In this document: positions 1-6,697 of the stretch, piece by piece
How positions within the stretch are numbered: the stretch's first letter is position 1
Layout: each line of letters opens with the position of its first letter
From: JAVJST01 sp040219295
GTDB lineage: Bacteria; Pseudomonadota; Alphaproteobacteria; Rhodospirillales; Casp-alpha2
Assembly (NCBI GenBank): GCA_040219295.1
Contig: JAVJST010000001.1
Location: 1 to 64,000 of the forward strand
DNA: 64,000 nucleotides
Direction: 5' to 3'
Translations under genes and position numbers: made by a program
Notes under the pieces: generated by a model
The model's input: the letters and a program-made list of their open reading frames with translations, nothing else
Told to the model about the DNA's origin: nothing
The model's database searches: none

Positions 1-13
1 GCCCCCGCAACCA
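1..13 (+). tRNA. 3' end of an initiator tRNA-Met gene (partial, cut by window start)
   Basis: The first 13 bases read GCCCCCGCAACCA, which matches the 3' acceptor strand, discriminator A and encoded CCA of bacterial initiator tRNA-fMet (the E. coli gene ends in the same bases). Only this end is in the window, so anticodon and cloverleaf cannot be checked. A strong hairpin follows at once. Another tRNA with the same acceptor end is possible. Confidence 0.6.
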
Positions 14-49
14 CTCAAGGCCCCCTCCCAGAGGGGGCCTTGAGTGGTT
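9..49 (+). terminator. 19-bp perfect inverted repeat after the tRNA 3' end
   Basis: Bases 9-27 and 31-49 are perfect reverse complements around a 3-base loop, with a GC-rich core (GGCCCCCTC/GAGGGGGCC). The left arm begins inside the CCA end of the tRNA. No long T-run follows, so it could act as a terminator, a processing signal, or both. Confidence 0.6.
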
Positions 50-75
50 CTGGAGGCTGTGGATCTGACCCTCAG

Positions 76-175
76 AAGACAGTCTAACAGACTGTCTTGT
101 AAAGGTTCACACCAAGCCGGCTTCAGGCCGGCGAAGGGGCAGGGAGGGACGAAGTCCCGAGCAAAATACTGCCCC
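76..175. other. Hairpin-rich spacer between the two tRNA-end copies
   Basis: This short stretch holds several nested dyads: 76-84 with 90-98 (9 bp, AAGACAGTC/GACTGTCTT), two GCCGGC hexamers near 115-131, GGGAC/GTCCC at 146-150/154-158, and GGGGCAG/CTGCCCC at 136-142/169-175. No credible coding frame is present. It may be a degraded tRNA gene, a small structured RNA, or stacked terminators. Confidence 0.4.
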
Positions 176-183
176 CGCAACCA
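171..183 (+). repeat. Second copy of the tRNA 3' end (13 bp)
   Basis: GCCCCCGCAACCA recurs exactly as at bases 1-13, again directly followed by an inverted repeat. The bases upstream (CAAAATACT) resemble a tRNA T-arm end only loosely and no cloverleaf can be drawn. This is a tRNA-end duplication: either an attachment-site-like direct repeat or the stump of a deleted tandem tRNA gene. Confidence 0.5.
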
Positions 184-220
184 ACAAAACACCCGGCCCC
201 TTGGCCGGGTGTTTTGTTGG
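181..220 (+). terminator. Rho-independent terminator
   Basis: Bases 181-220 form a perfect dyad with A-rich left flank, GC core (ACCCGGCC/GGCCGGGT) and T-rich right arm (GTTTTGTTGG). This is the classical bidirectional terminator layout and it closes the tRNA region before the BKACE gene. Confidence 0.8.
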
Positions 221-296
221 TGAATGGTGCATAAGGGTTGAGTCTAACAAAACAGCTTCAAACTGGTACGATTGATCCGACAACGGAGAAGTCGAT

Positions 297-1130
297 ATGA
301 GCACACCCTGCATTGTGACCGTCGCCATCACCGGATCGGTGCCGAGGAAAGAAAACAATCCGGCGGTGCCGATCACGGTATCTGAACAGATCGAGTCGAC
401 GCACGCGGCGTTCGAGGCCGGCGCTACGCTGGCGCACTGTCACGTCCGAAATGATGACGGATCGACGACATCGGATCCTGAGAAGTTTGCTCGGTTGCTC
501 GAGGGTCTGCGTCGGCATTGTCCAGGCATGATCGTGCAGTTCTCGACTGGCGGGCGATCTGGAGTCGGTGCCGAACGGGGTGGCATGATTTCTCTCGGAC
601 CCGATATGGCGTCTCTCGCCACGGGTTCGTGCAATTTCCCGACCCGTGTGTATGAGAACAGCCCCGATCTGATCGACAGTCTTGCGTCCCAAATGCTCGA
701 CAACGGCGTCAAGCCGGAGGTCGAGGCGTTCGATCTCTCGATGATCTTCAATGCGGTGAAGATGGCCCAGGACGGCCGGATCAAGGGGCCGCTTCACGTG
801 CAGTTTGTCATGGGTGTGAAGAATGCCGTGCCTGTCGACCGGCCCACGCTCGAATTCTATGTCGACACTCTCAATAGGCTCGCACCGGATGCGACATGGA
901 CTGGGGCCGGGATCGGCAAGGATCAGATCACGCTGGTGGAATGGTCGGCCGAGCTGGGCGGCCACGTGCGAACTGGCCTTGAGGACAATATTCGGCTGGA
1001 CAAGGACAACCTTGCGCCATCGAACGCCGCCCTGGTCGAGTTGGCAGTAAAGACGATCGATCGGCATGGCCGGCGACCGGCAAGCGTCGACGAAGCCAGA
1101 TCAATCCTCGGTCTATCGCCCGTCGCGTAA
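297..1130 (+). CDS. BKACE-family beta-keto acid cleavage enzyme (DUF849)
   Basis: A 277-residue protein of the 3-keto-5-aminohexanoate cleavage (BKACE) family. Members condense a beta-keto acid with acetyl-CoA and split it into acetoacetate and a new acyl-CoA, using a zinc held by a HxH pair and a Glu. The HCHVR motif near residue 47 and the VEAFDLSM segment near 140 fit the family TIM barrel, and the length is normal. The start has a GGAGAA ribosome site. Family substrates include 3-dehydrocarnitine, 3-oxoadipate and KAHA; the substrate here cannot be told. It lies 150 bp before the aldehyde oxidoreductase genes, in the same direction but possibly separately transcribed. The family call is firm; the role is open. 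Confidence 0.85.
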   Translation: MSTPCIVTVAITGSVPRKENNPAVPITVSEQIESTHAAFEAGATLAHCHVRNDDGSTTSDPEKFARLLEGLRRHCPGMIVQFSTGGRSGVGAERGGMISLGPDMASLATGSCNFPTRVYENSPDLIDSLASQMLDNGVKPEVEAFDLSMIFNAVKMAQDGRIKGPLHVQFVMGVKNAVPVDRPTLEFYVDTLNRLAPDATWTGAGIGKDQITLVEWSAELGGHVRTGLEDNIRLDKDNLAPSNAALVELAVKTIDRHGRRPASVDEARSILGLSPVA

Positions 1131-1204
1131 GGTCGGTTGCCGGGCGGTTTCCGAGAAGAACGGTCGATCGGCGGTTGCAAGGAAAACAGGCACTTGCAGG
1201 TCGC

Positions 1205-1224
1205 ATTTGGATTCTGATCCAAAT
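1205..1224. promoter_or_regulatory. Candidate operator upstream of the aldehyde oxidoreductase operon
   Basis: ATTTGGAT and ATCCAAAT face each other across TCTG, an 8-bp perfect dyad 57 bp before the first aor gene. Size and symmetry (TTGGAT-N4-ATCCAA) resemble a Crp/Fnr-type site, but it is not the Fnr consensus TTGAT-N4-ATCAA. The regulator is unknown. This call rests on symmetry and location only. Confidence 0.35.
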
Positions 1225-1281
1225 CATCGTATTGATTGAACCAACGCATAAAGAAAAGGTGGAAAAGGGAGGCACCGGCTC

Positions 1282-1761
1282 ATGGAGAAAGCGTTATTTT
1301 TGGACCCCGACAAGTGTACGGGGTGCCTACAGTGCGAGATGGCATGCAGCTACGAGAATGAGGGCGTATTCAACCCCGCCAAGAGCCGCATTAAGGTATT
1401 CACTTTTCACGATGAAGGGCGTTTCGTTCCTTATACTTGCACGCAGTGCGCGGAAGCGTGGTGCATGCAGGCATGTCCGGTCGACGCGATCACCAAGAAC
1501 GCATCGACGGGCGCCATGGAGGTGAACGAGAGCGTCTGTGTGGGATGCAAGGTCTGCACCATTGCCTGTCCGTTCGGCACCATCAACTACAACAGCCAAA
1601 CGCAGAAGGTTATCAAGTGCGACCTGTGTGGTGGTGATCCGGCGTGCGCCAAGGCATGCCCGACGGAGGCAATTACCTTCATCGATGCAAATTGGACAGG
1701 CCTTGACCGCATGAAACAGTGGGCGGCCAAGACAGATAGCGGCGCACAAGCATCTAACTGA
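1282..1761 (+). CDS. aorA: Aldehyde oxidoreductase electron-transfer subunit (four [4Fe-4S])
   Basis: A 159-residue polyferredoxin with four cysteine clusters: CTGCLQCEMAC near residue 13, CTQCAEAWCMQACP near 53, CVGCKVCTIACP near 84, and CDLCGGDPACAKACP near 113. Sixteen cysteines are enough for four [4Fe-4S] clusters. It sits directly before the tungsten catalytic subunit and two genes before an FAD subunit, the order described for AorABC of Aromatoleum. It should pass electrons from the tungsten/Fe-S subunit towards FAD and NAD in the cytoplasm; no signal peptide is visible. A generic ferredoxin-like subunit is the only real alternative. Confidence 0.85.
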   Translation: MEKALFLDPDKCTGCLQCEMACSYENEGVFNPAKSRIKVFTFHDEGRFVPYTCTQCAEAWCMQACPVDAITKNASTGAMEVNESVCVGCKVCTIACPFGTINYNSQTQKVIKCDLCGGDPACAKACPTEAITFIDANWTGLDRMKQWAAKTDSGAQASN

Positions 1762-1798
1762 AGCGCGGCGAAGATATTGGAGAGTATGGGAGGTTGGC

Positions 1799-3646
1799 AT
1801 GGCATGGGCGGGCTGTTTGCTTCGCGTCAATCTGACGAAGGGCACTTGCGCCAAAGAGGCGTTGAATATGGAATGGGCCCAGCAGTACCTGGGACAACGA
1901 GGTCTGGCGACCAAGTATCTGGCGAGCGAAATCGACCCGAAGGTCGACCCGCTTTCGCCTGACAACAAACTGATCATGGCGACGGGTCCGCTGACGGGCA
2001 CCATGGCCTCGACGGCCGGACGTTACTCGGTCATCACGAAGGGGGCCCTAACGGGCGCCATTGCATGCTCGAACTCCGGCGGGTTCTTCGGCAACGAGAT
2101 GAAGAACGCCGGTCTCGATATGATCATCTTCGAGGGGCGGGCAAAGAACCCCGTGTATCTGTTCATCGACAACGACGATGCCAAGTTGCTCGACGCGTCG
2201 GCATTCTGGGGCACGTCGGTGTGGGATACCGAGGAGGGTATCAAGAAGAAACACCACGACGAACTGATCCGCGTCGCCTCGATCGGTGTCGCGGGGGAGA
2301 AGGGCGTGAAGTTCGCGTGCGTCGTCAACGATATGCACCGCGCTGCCGGTCGCTCCGGCGTCGGAACGGTGATGGGATCGAAGAACCTAAAGGCAGTCGC
2401 GATCCGCGGTGACAAGGGCGTCAAAGTCAAGGATGCCGAACGCTTCTTCGAAGCAACGGCCGCTGGCAAGAAGGTCTTGGCCGACAATGCCGTTACGGGT
2501 CAGGGGCTACCGGCGTTCGGTACCCAGGTTCTGATGAACGTTATCAACGAAACCGGTGCATTGCCGACACGCAACCACCGCGACGTCCAGTTCGCCGGCG
2601 CCCACAGCATCTCGGCCGAGGCCATGGCTGAGCCACGGAAGTCCGACGGCAAGCCGAACCTCGTGCGCAATGCCGCGTGTTTCGGGTGCACCATTGCTTG
2701 CGGACGCGTTTCGACGATCGACCGGACGCACTACACGGTCGTCGACCGGCCGCAATATCAGATTGCCTCTGGCGGTCTCGAGTATGAGGCCGCTTGGGCC
2801 CTGGGCGCGGCGACAGGTGTCGATGATCTCGATGCGCTCACGTTTGCGAACTTCATCTGCAACGAACAGGGTATCGATCCGATCTCGTTCGGTGCGACGG
2901 TTGGCGCGGCCATGGAGATGTTCGAAGAGGGCATCATCACGACCAAGGAAACCGGCGGTATGGAGGTCAAGTTCGGCAGCGCCAAGGCACTGACCGACCT
3001 GGCAGAGCAATGCGGCCTTGGCGAAGGGTTCGGTGCCGAAATCGGACTGGGGTCCAAGCTCCTGTGCGAGAAGTACGGGCATCCCGAGCTCTCGATGTCG
3101 GTCAAGGGCCAGGAGTTCCCGGCTTACGACTCGCGGGGCATTCAGGGCATGGGCCTGACCTATGCGACCTCGAACCGCGGTGCATGTCACCTGAGGAGTT
3201 ACACTGTTGCTTCCGAAGTCCTCGGTATTCCGGAGAAAACCGATCCACTGGTTACGGAAGGCAAGGCCGGTTTGGTCAAGGCGTTTCAGGATGCCACGGC
3301 GGCCGTCGACTCTGCGGGTATCTGTGTGTTCACGACGTTTGCCTGGACCTTGGACGATATCGCGCCGCAGATCGACGCAGCGTGCGAGGGGGACTGGTCT
3401 GCCGAGCGGCTTCTCGAAGTCGGCGAGCGCATCTGGAATCTGGAACGTCAGTTCAACCTGGCGGCCGGATTTACGGGCAAGGACGACTCCCTGCCGCAGC
3501 GTTTGCTGAAGGACGCGGCGAAGACCGGGCCGGCCGAAGGTAAGACCAACGGCCTCGATCAGATGCTGCCCGAGTACTACAGCTTGCGGGGCTGGACGCC
3601 CGATGGCGTACCGAGCAACGAGACGGTTGAACGGTTGAGTCTCTGA
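1799..3646 (+). CDS. aorB: Tungsten-type aldehyde:ferredoxin oxidoreductase, catalytic subunit
   Basis: A 615-residue AOR-family protein, close to the family's usual length. It oxidises aldehydes to carboxylic acids at a metal bis-pterin centre and feeds a nearby [4Fe-4S] cluster. Family marks are the N-terminal pterin domain (ATGPLTGTMA near 60), the CFGCTIAC cluster motif near residue 295, and the DSAGIC motif near 502 carrying a further cluster cysteine. A GGGAGG ribosome site precedes the ATG, and the gap to aorA is 37 bp. The metal (W or Mo) cannot be read from sequence; tungsten is the family norm. The cofactor genes that follow suggest local support of its maturation. Confidence 0.9.
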   Translation: MAWAGCLLRVNLTKGTCAKEALNMEWAQQYLGQRGLATKYLASEIDPKVDPLSPDNKLIMATGPLTGTMASTAGRYSVITKGALTGAIACSNSGGFFGNEMKNAGLDMIIFEGRAKNPVYLFIDNDDAKLLDASAFWGTSVWDTEEGIKKKHHDELIRVASIGVAGEKGVKFACVVNDMHRAAGRSGVGTVMGSKNLKAVAIRGDKGVKVKDAERFFEATAAGKKVLADNAVTGQGLPAFGTQVLMNVINETGALPTRNHRDVQFAGAHSISAEAMAEPRKSDGKPNLVRNAACFGCTIACGRVSTIDRTHYTVVDRPQYQIASGGLEYEAAWALGAATGVDDLDALTFANFICNEQGIDPISFGATVGAAMEMFEEGIITTKETGGMEVKFGSAKALTDLAEQCGLGEGFGAEIGLGSKLLCEKYGHPELSMSVKGQEFPAYDSRGIQGMGLTYATSNRGACHLRSYTVASEVLGIPEKTDPLVTEGKAGLVKAFQDATAAVDSAGICVFTTFAWTLDDIAPQIDAACEGDWSAERLLEVGERIWNLERQFNLAAGFTGKDDSLPQRLLKDAAKTGPAEGKTNGLDQMLPEYYSLRGWTPDGVPSNETVERLSL

Positions 3647-3684
3647 TTTAGCCGGTCTTGCCGTTCGTACAGACATCTAAGCGT

Positions 3685-3711
3685 CGGGGTCCGGTTCATT
3701 GCCGGACCCCG
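3685..3711 (+). terminator. Intercistronic hairpin between aorB and the FAD subunit
   Basis: A 10-bp GC-rich dyad (CGGGGTCCGG / CCGGACCCCG) with a 7-base loop, 38 bp after the aorB stop. Only a short TTT follows, so it may attenuate rather than end transcription and set catalytic:FAD subunit ratios. A TTG start inside it was rejected for the next gene. Confidence 0.45.
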
Positions 3712-3740
3712 CGTTTGCAACGTATTCAGGGGATTCGAGT

Positions 3741-4991
3741 ATGCGCCACGTCATTATAGGAGCGGGCCCGGCCGGCATCGTCGCCGCCGAGACCCTGCGA
3801 AAACTGGATGCCGATTCGTCGGTGACCGTCATCGGCAAGGAGCCCGAACCGCCGTACTCGCGGATGGCCATTCCCTATTTCCTCATCGGAAACGTCGAGG
3901 AGGAGGGGACGCACCTGCGCAAGACACCGGATCACTACAAGAATCTCGGGATCGACTATACTCAGGGCGAAGTTGCGTCCATCAATCCAAAGGGCGGCAA
4001 GGTCAAGCTCGTCGGTGACGGTGAAGTCGCGTTCGACAGGTTGCTGATCGCCACCGGCGCGCATCCCGTCCGACCGCCCATCGAGGGGCTGGACCTCCCC
4101 GGGGTGCAGCATTGCTGGACCCTTGAAGATGCGAGAAAGATCATCGAGCTTGCCCACGAGGGCGCGCATGTCGTGCTGATGGGGGCCGGTTTCATTGGCT
4201 GTATCATCCTCGAGGCGCTTGCCCTGAGGAAGGTGAATCTAACTGTGGTCGAAATGGCCGACCGTATGCTGGCACGCATGATGAACGAGACGGGCGCCGA
4301 AATGATGAAACGGTGGTGCGAGAACCATGGTGTTGCCATCAAGACTGCTACCAAGGTGACGGGAATCGAGAGTTCGGGCGGCGGTGGCGAGGATACGCTC
4401 AGTGTTCACCTGGACGACGGTTCGGCGCTACCTGCACACCTCGTGGTCGTGGCTGCCGGCGTTCACGCCTATACCGAGTTTCTCGACGGGTCCGGGTTGA
4501 AGATCGATCAGGGCATCGTCGTCAATGACCACTTGCAAACTTCCGCCGAGAACATCTACGCCGCCGGTGACTGCGCCCAAGGACCTGACTTTCTGGGCGG
4601 CTGGAACGTCCATGCCATTCAGCCGACATGCACCGAGCATGGCCGCATTGCCGCAACCAATATGACCGGACGCGACTGTGGTTATTCCGGGTCCCTGAAC
4701 ATGAACGTCCTCGACACGCTGGGCCTGATTACGTCCAGTTTCGGCGAGTGGGCCGGCGTCGCAGGTGGTGAGTCAGCCGAGGAAGTGAATGCTGACGATT
4801 CGCAGTATATGCGGCTTGAGTTCAAGGACGATCACTTGGTTGGCGCACTTGCGCTAGGGCGAACGGATCATATCGGGTGCTTGCGCGGGCTGATTCAATC
4901 TCGGGTCAGGTTAGGAAAATGGAAATCGAAGCTGATGCAGGATCCCGGATTGATCGCGAGCGCCTACGTCGCCTGCACAAAGTCGGCGTAG
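3741..4991 (+). CDS. aorC: FAD/NAD(P) oxidoreductase subunit of the aldehyde oxidoreductase
   Basis: A 416-residue pyridine-nucleotide-disulfide-type flavoprotein. It has an N-terminal FAD dinucleotide motif GAGPAG at residue 7, a central NAD motif GAGFIG near 151, and the FAD-closing IYAAGDCAQG near 272. The ATG at 3741 was chosen because AGGGGA lies 8 bp upstream; an in-frame TTG at 3699 falls within a hairpin. In AorABC enzymes this subunit moves electrons between the Fe-S subunit and NAD+, giving an NAD-reducing aldehyde oxidase (or, in reverse, acid reduction). The role follows from position and family; by itself it is a rubredoxin-reductase-like protein. Confidence 0.8.
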   Translation: MRHVIIGAGPAGIVAAETLRKLDADSSVTVIGKEPEPPYSRMAIPYFLIGNVEEEGTHLRKTPDHYKNLGIDYTQGEVASINPKGGKVKLVGDGEVAFDRLLIATGAHPVRPPIEGLDLPGVQHCWTLEDARKIIELAHEGAHVVLMGAGFIGCIILEALALRKVNLTVVEMADRMLARMMNETGAEMMKRWCENHGVAIKTATKVTGIESSGGGGEDTLSVHLDDGSALPAHLVVVAAGVHAYTEFLDGSGLKIDQGIVVNDHLQTSAENIYAAGDCAQGPDFLGGWNVHAIQPTCTEHGRIAATNMTGRDCGYSGSLNMNVLDTLGLITSSFGEWAGVAGGESAEEVNADDSQYMRLEFKDDHLVGALALGRTDHIGCLRGLIQSRVRLGKWKSKLMQDPGLIASAYVACTKSA

Positions 4992-5013
4992 AGTCTGAGG
5001 AAATCGAACCGAC

Positions 5014-5265
5014 GTGAATATCCGGTTGAAGCTTTATGCCTCGCTCTCGGTGCATCTGCCCGCAGACGCCGTCAAGAACGAGGCCGAGGTGCAGGTTGCC
5101 GACGGCACGACCGTTCAGGAGGCGCTGGATAGCCGGGGGCTGCCGCGGGAACTGTGCCATCTTGTTCTCGTGAACGGCGTGTTTACACCACCCGATGAAC
5201 GAAGGTCCCGCGTGTTGCAGAATGGTGATCACTTGGCGGTCTGGCCGCCGGTCGCTGGCGGATAG
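5014..5265 (+). CDS. MoaD/ThiS-family sulfur carrier
   Basis: An 83-residue beta-grasp protein ending in VAGG, the C-terminal di-glycine that is adenylated and thiocarboxylated in MoaD-type carriers of pterin sulfur. Start is GTG at 5014, 22 bp after the FAD subunit. A MoaD-like gene beside aorABC is known in other AOR operons and points to a dedicated role in making the metal-binding pterin. No MoeB/ThiF-like activating enzyme is in the window, so the housekeeping one may serve. ThiS or another thiocarboxylate carrier is possible, but the context favours molybdopterin. Confidence 0.8.
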   Translation: MNIRLKLYASLSVHLPADAVKNEAEVQVADGTTVQEALDSRGLPRELCHLVLVNGVFTPPDERRSRVLQNGDHLAVWPPVAGG

Positions 5266-5278
5266 TGCCCGCAGCGTC

Positions 5279-5569
5279 ATGGCTGACATTGTCGTCGTCG
5301 AAAAGGATATGGCCTACAATCGCCGCGATCTGATCGCCGGCCTTCACCGGGCGTTCGGTGATGTGGTCGAACCTGATGGCCAATCGTTCAAGATTCCGGT
5401 CGGTTCAGGCGCCCTGAGCGTTGAGTTGGGTGTCGAGGCAGTGAGGCGGATTGCGTTGATCGAGGTCGTTCACATGCCGGTCACGCTGACTTTCACGGGG
5501 CTGAACGAGACTCAACGGGCCGAAACTCTGAAACGGTTCGATCGTGCATTCCAACGTGGCGGAGGATGA
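5279..5569 (+). CDS. Hypothetical protein, 96 aa, in the aldehyde oxidoreductase/cofactor operon
   Basis: I do not recognise this protein. The start chosen is the ATG at 5279 (MADIVVVEKD), 13 bp after the MoaD-like gene; an in-frame upstream start at 5195 would overlap moaD by 71 bp and add a low-quality N-terminus. It is soluble, with no cysteine or membrane segment. It looks alpha/beta: a helix around YNRRDLIAGLHRAF, strands around ALSVELGVE and LIEVVHMPVTLTF, and a basic helical end (KRFDRAFQRGGG). Position between the sulfur carrier and XdhC argues for a part in cofactor insertion or AOR assembly, which is inference. Confidence 0.6.
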   Translation: MADIVVVEKDMAYNRRDLIAGLHRAFGDVVEPDGQSFKIPVGSGALSVELGVEAVRRIALIEVVHMPVTLTFTGLNETQRAETLKRFDRAFQRGGG

Positions 5570-5670
5570 AGCCTTGACGCATTGTCGATCGAGATTTGTC
5601 GGGCATCATTGCCGATTGATATGGCTTGACTCGCGACCAGCGGGAAACCGTCGAGTAAAGAGATACCTGA

Positions 5671-6006
5671 ATGAATGATGACGTGCAGCCGCTGCTGCGC
5701 ACGGCGTACAACTGGCTCTCGGAAGGGCGTCAGGTTGCGTTGGCGACGGTAATCGAAACCTGGGGATCTGCTCCGCAACCGGTCGGCGCGAAACTGGTCA
5801 TCGATTCAGACGGCCGTTTCGAGGGTTCGGTTTCCGGCGGCTGTGTCGAAGGCGTCGTCGTCGATCAGGCCAGGGCCGCAATCAAGTCCTGCAACCCCAA
5901 GGTTCTCACCTTCGGAATCACAGACGAAATGGCGTGGGGTGTCGGGCTGGCGTGTGGCGGGACAATCCGGATCCTAGTCGAGCCCTTGATCATGGACCAC
6001 GCCTGA
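5671..6006 (+). CDS. XdhC/CoxI-family protein, N-terminal-domain half
   Basis: A 111-residue protein equal to the N-terminal XdhC_CoxI domain alone: the WGSAPQPVGAKL segment near residue 31, GSVSGGCVEG near 52, and a CGGTIRILVEP end. In full-length XdhC this domain is fused to a Rossmann domain; the protein binds molybdenum cofactor, helps its sulfuration and hands it to xanthine-dehydrogenase-type enzymes. Here the second domain is the next gene, 1 bp after this stop. The split is not a frameshift artefact by eye, since both halves have clean ends and their own starts. Confidence 0.8.
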   Translation: MNDDVQPLLRTAYNWLSEGRQVALATVIETWGSAPQPVGAKLVIDSDGRFEGSVSGGCVEGVVVDQARAAIKSCNPKVLTFGITDEMAWGVGLACGGTIRILVEPLIMDHA

Positions 6007-6007
6007 C

Positions 6008-6697
6008 ATGAAGAGTTCTGATCTAGCTGCGGTGATGAATGCCGTCGATGCACGAAGCGCTGTTGCACGGATCGTGAACATGTCGACGGGAGACGTGCGT
6101 TTAGTTCGCGACGAAGGCGTTGCGGATGACCCTCTATCGGCCACGTTGAGGGAGGCATTCCAAACGGGCAGATCCAGGACGGTCAAAACGCCGGCCGGCG
6201 AACTGTTCGTCGATGCCTATCTTCCGCCACTGAGGCTCGTGCTTGTCGGTGCGGTCCATATTGCGCAGGCACTTGTCCCGATGGCGTCGAGTGTCGGCTA
6301 CTCGGTGATCGTGATTGATCCTCGCACGGCGTTCGCGACTGTGGACCGTTTCCCGAACGTGGTTCTGGATACCCGTTGGCCGGACAAGGCGCTCGCCGAT
6401 CTGACGCTAGATCAGCAGACGGCATTCTGTGCACTAACCCACGATCCGAAGATCGACGAACCGGGTCTCATTGCGGCACTCGCCTCCGACGCCTTTTACA
6501 TTGGTGCGCTCGGCAGTTCCAGAACGCATGAGAAGCGATGCGAACGACTTCGCGAACAGGGCGTTGCGGAGGATCGACTGACCCGGATTCATGCGCCCAT
6601 CGGTCTGAACATCGGCGCCGTCGGCGCTCCGGAAATCGCGGTCTCGATCATGGCCGAGATTACCCAGACCCTACGACAACGTGAGGTGTCGGGGTGA
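6008..6697 (+). CDS. XdhC-family protein, Rossmann-domain half
   Basis: A 229-residue protein. The first ~75 residues are a divergent lead. Then comes the XdhC C-terminal Rossmann fold: LRLVLVGAVHIAQALVPMA near 76, VIVIDPR near 100, and the family FYIGALGSSRTHEKR and IHAPIGLNIGAVGAPEIAVSI signatures near 162 and 195. The usual glycine-rich loop GAGHxA reads GAVHIA, losing one glycine. It works with the preceding half, and its stop overlaps the following GTG start (GTGA), implying translational coupling. The client is probably the aldehyde oxidoreductase, as no xanthine dehydrogenase genes are present. Confidence 0.8.
   Translation: MKSSDLAAVMNAVDARSAVARIVNMSTGDVRLVRDEGVADDPLSATLREAFQTGRSRTVKTPAGELFVDAYLPPLRLVLVGAVHIAQALVPMASSVGYSVIVIDPRTAFATVDRFPNVVLDTRWPDKALADLTLDQQTAFCALTHDPKIDEPGLIAALASDAFYIGALGSSRTHEKRCERLREQGVAEDRLTRIHAPIGLNIGAVGAPEIAVSIMAEITQTLRQREVSG

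Noticed and set aside
106..183. Complete second tRNA gene
   Set aside because: No matching 5' acceptor strand, D-arm or anticodon arm can be drawn; only the 3' 13 bases match.
3699..3740. Earlier TTG start for the FAD subunit of the aldehyde oxidoreductase
   Set aside because: It lies within a stable hairpin and lacks a ribosome site; the ATG at 3741 starts right before the FAD motif.
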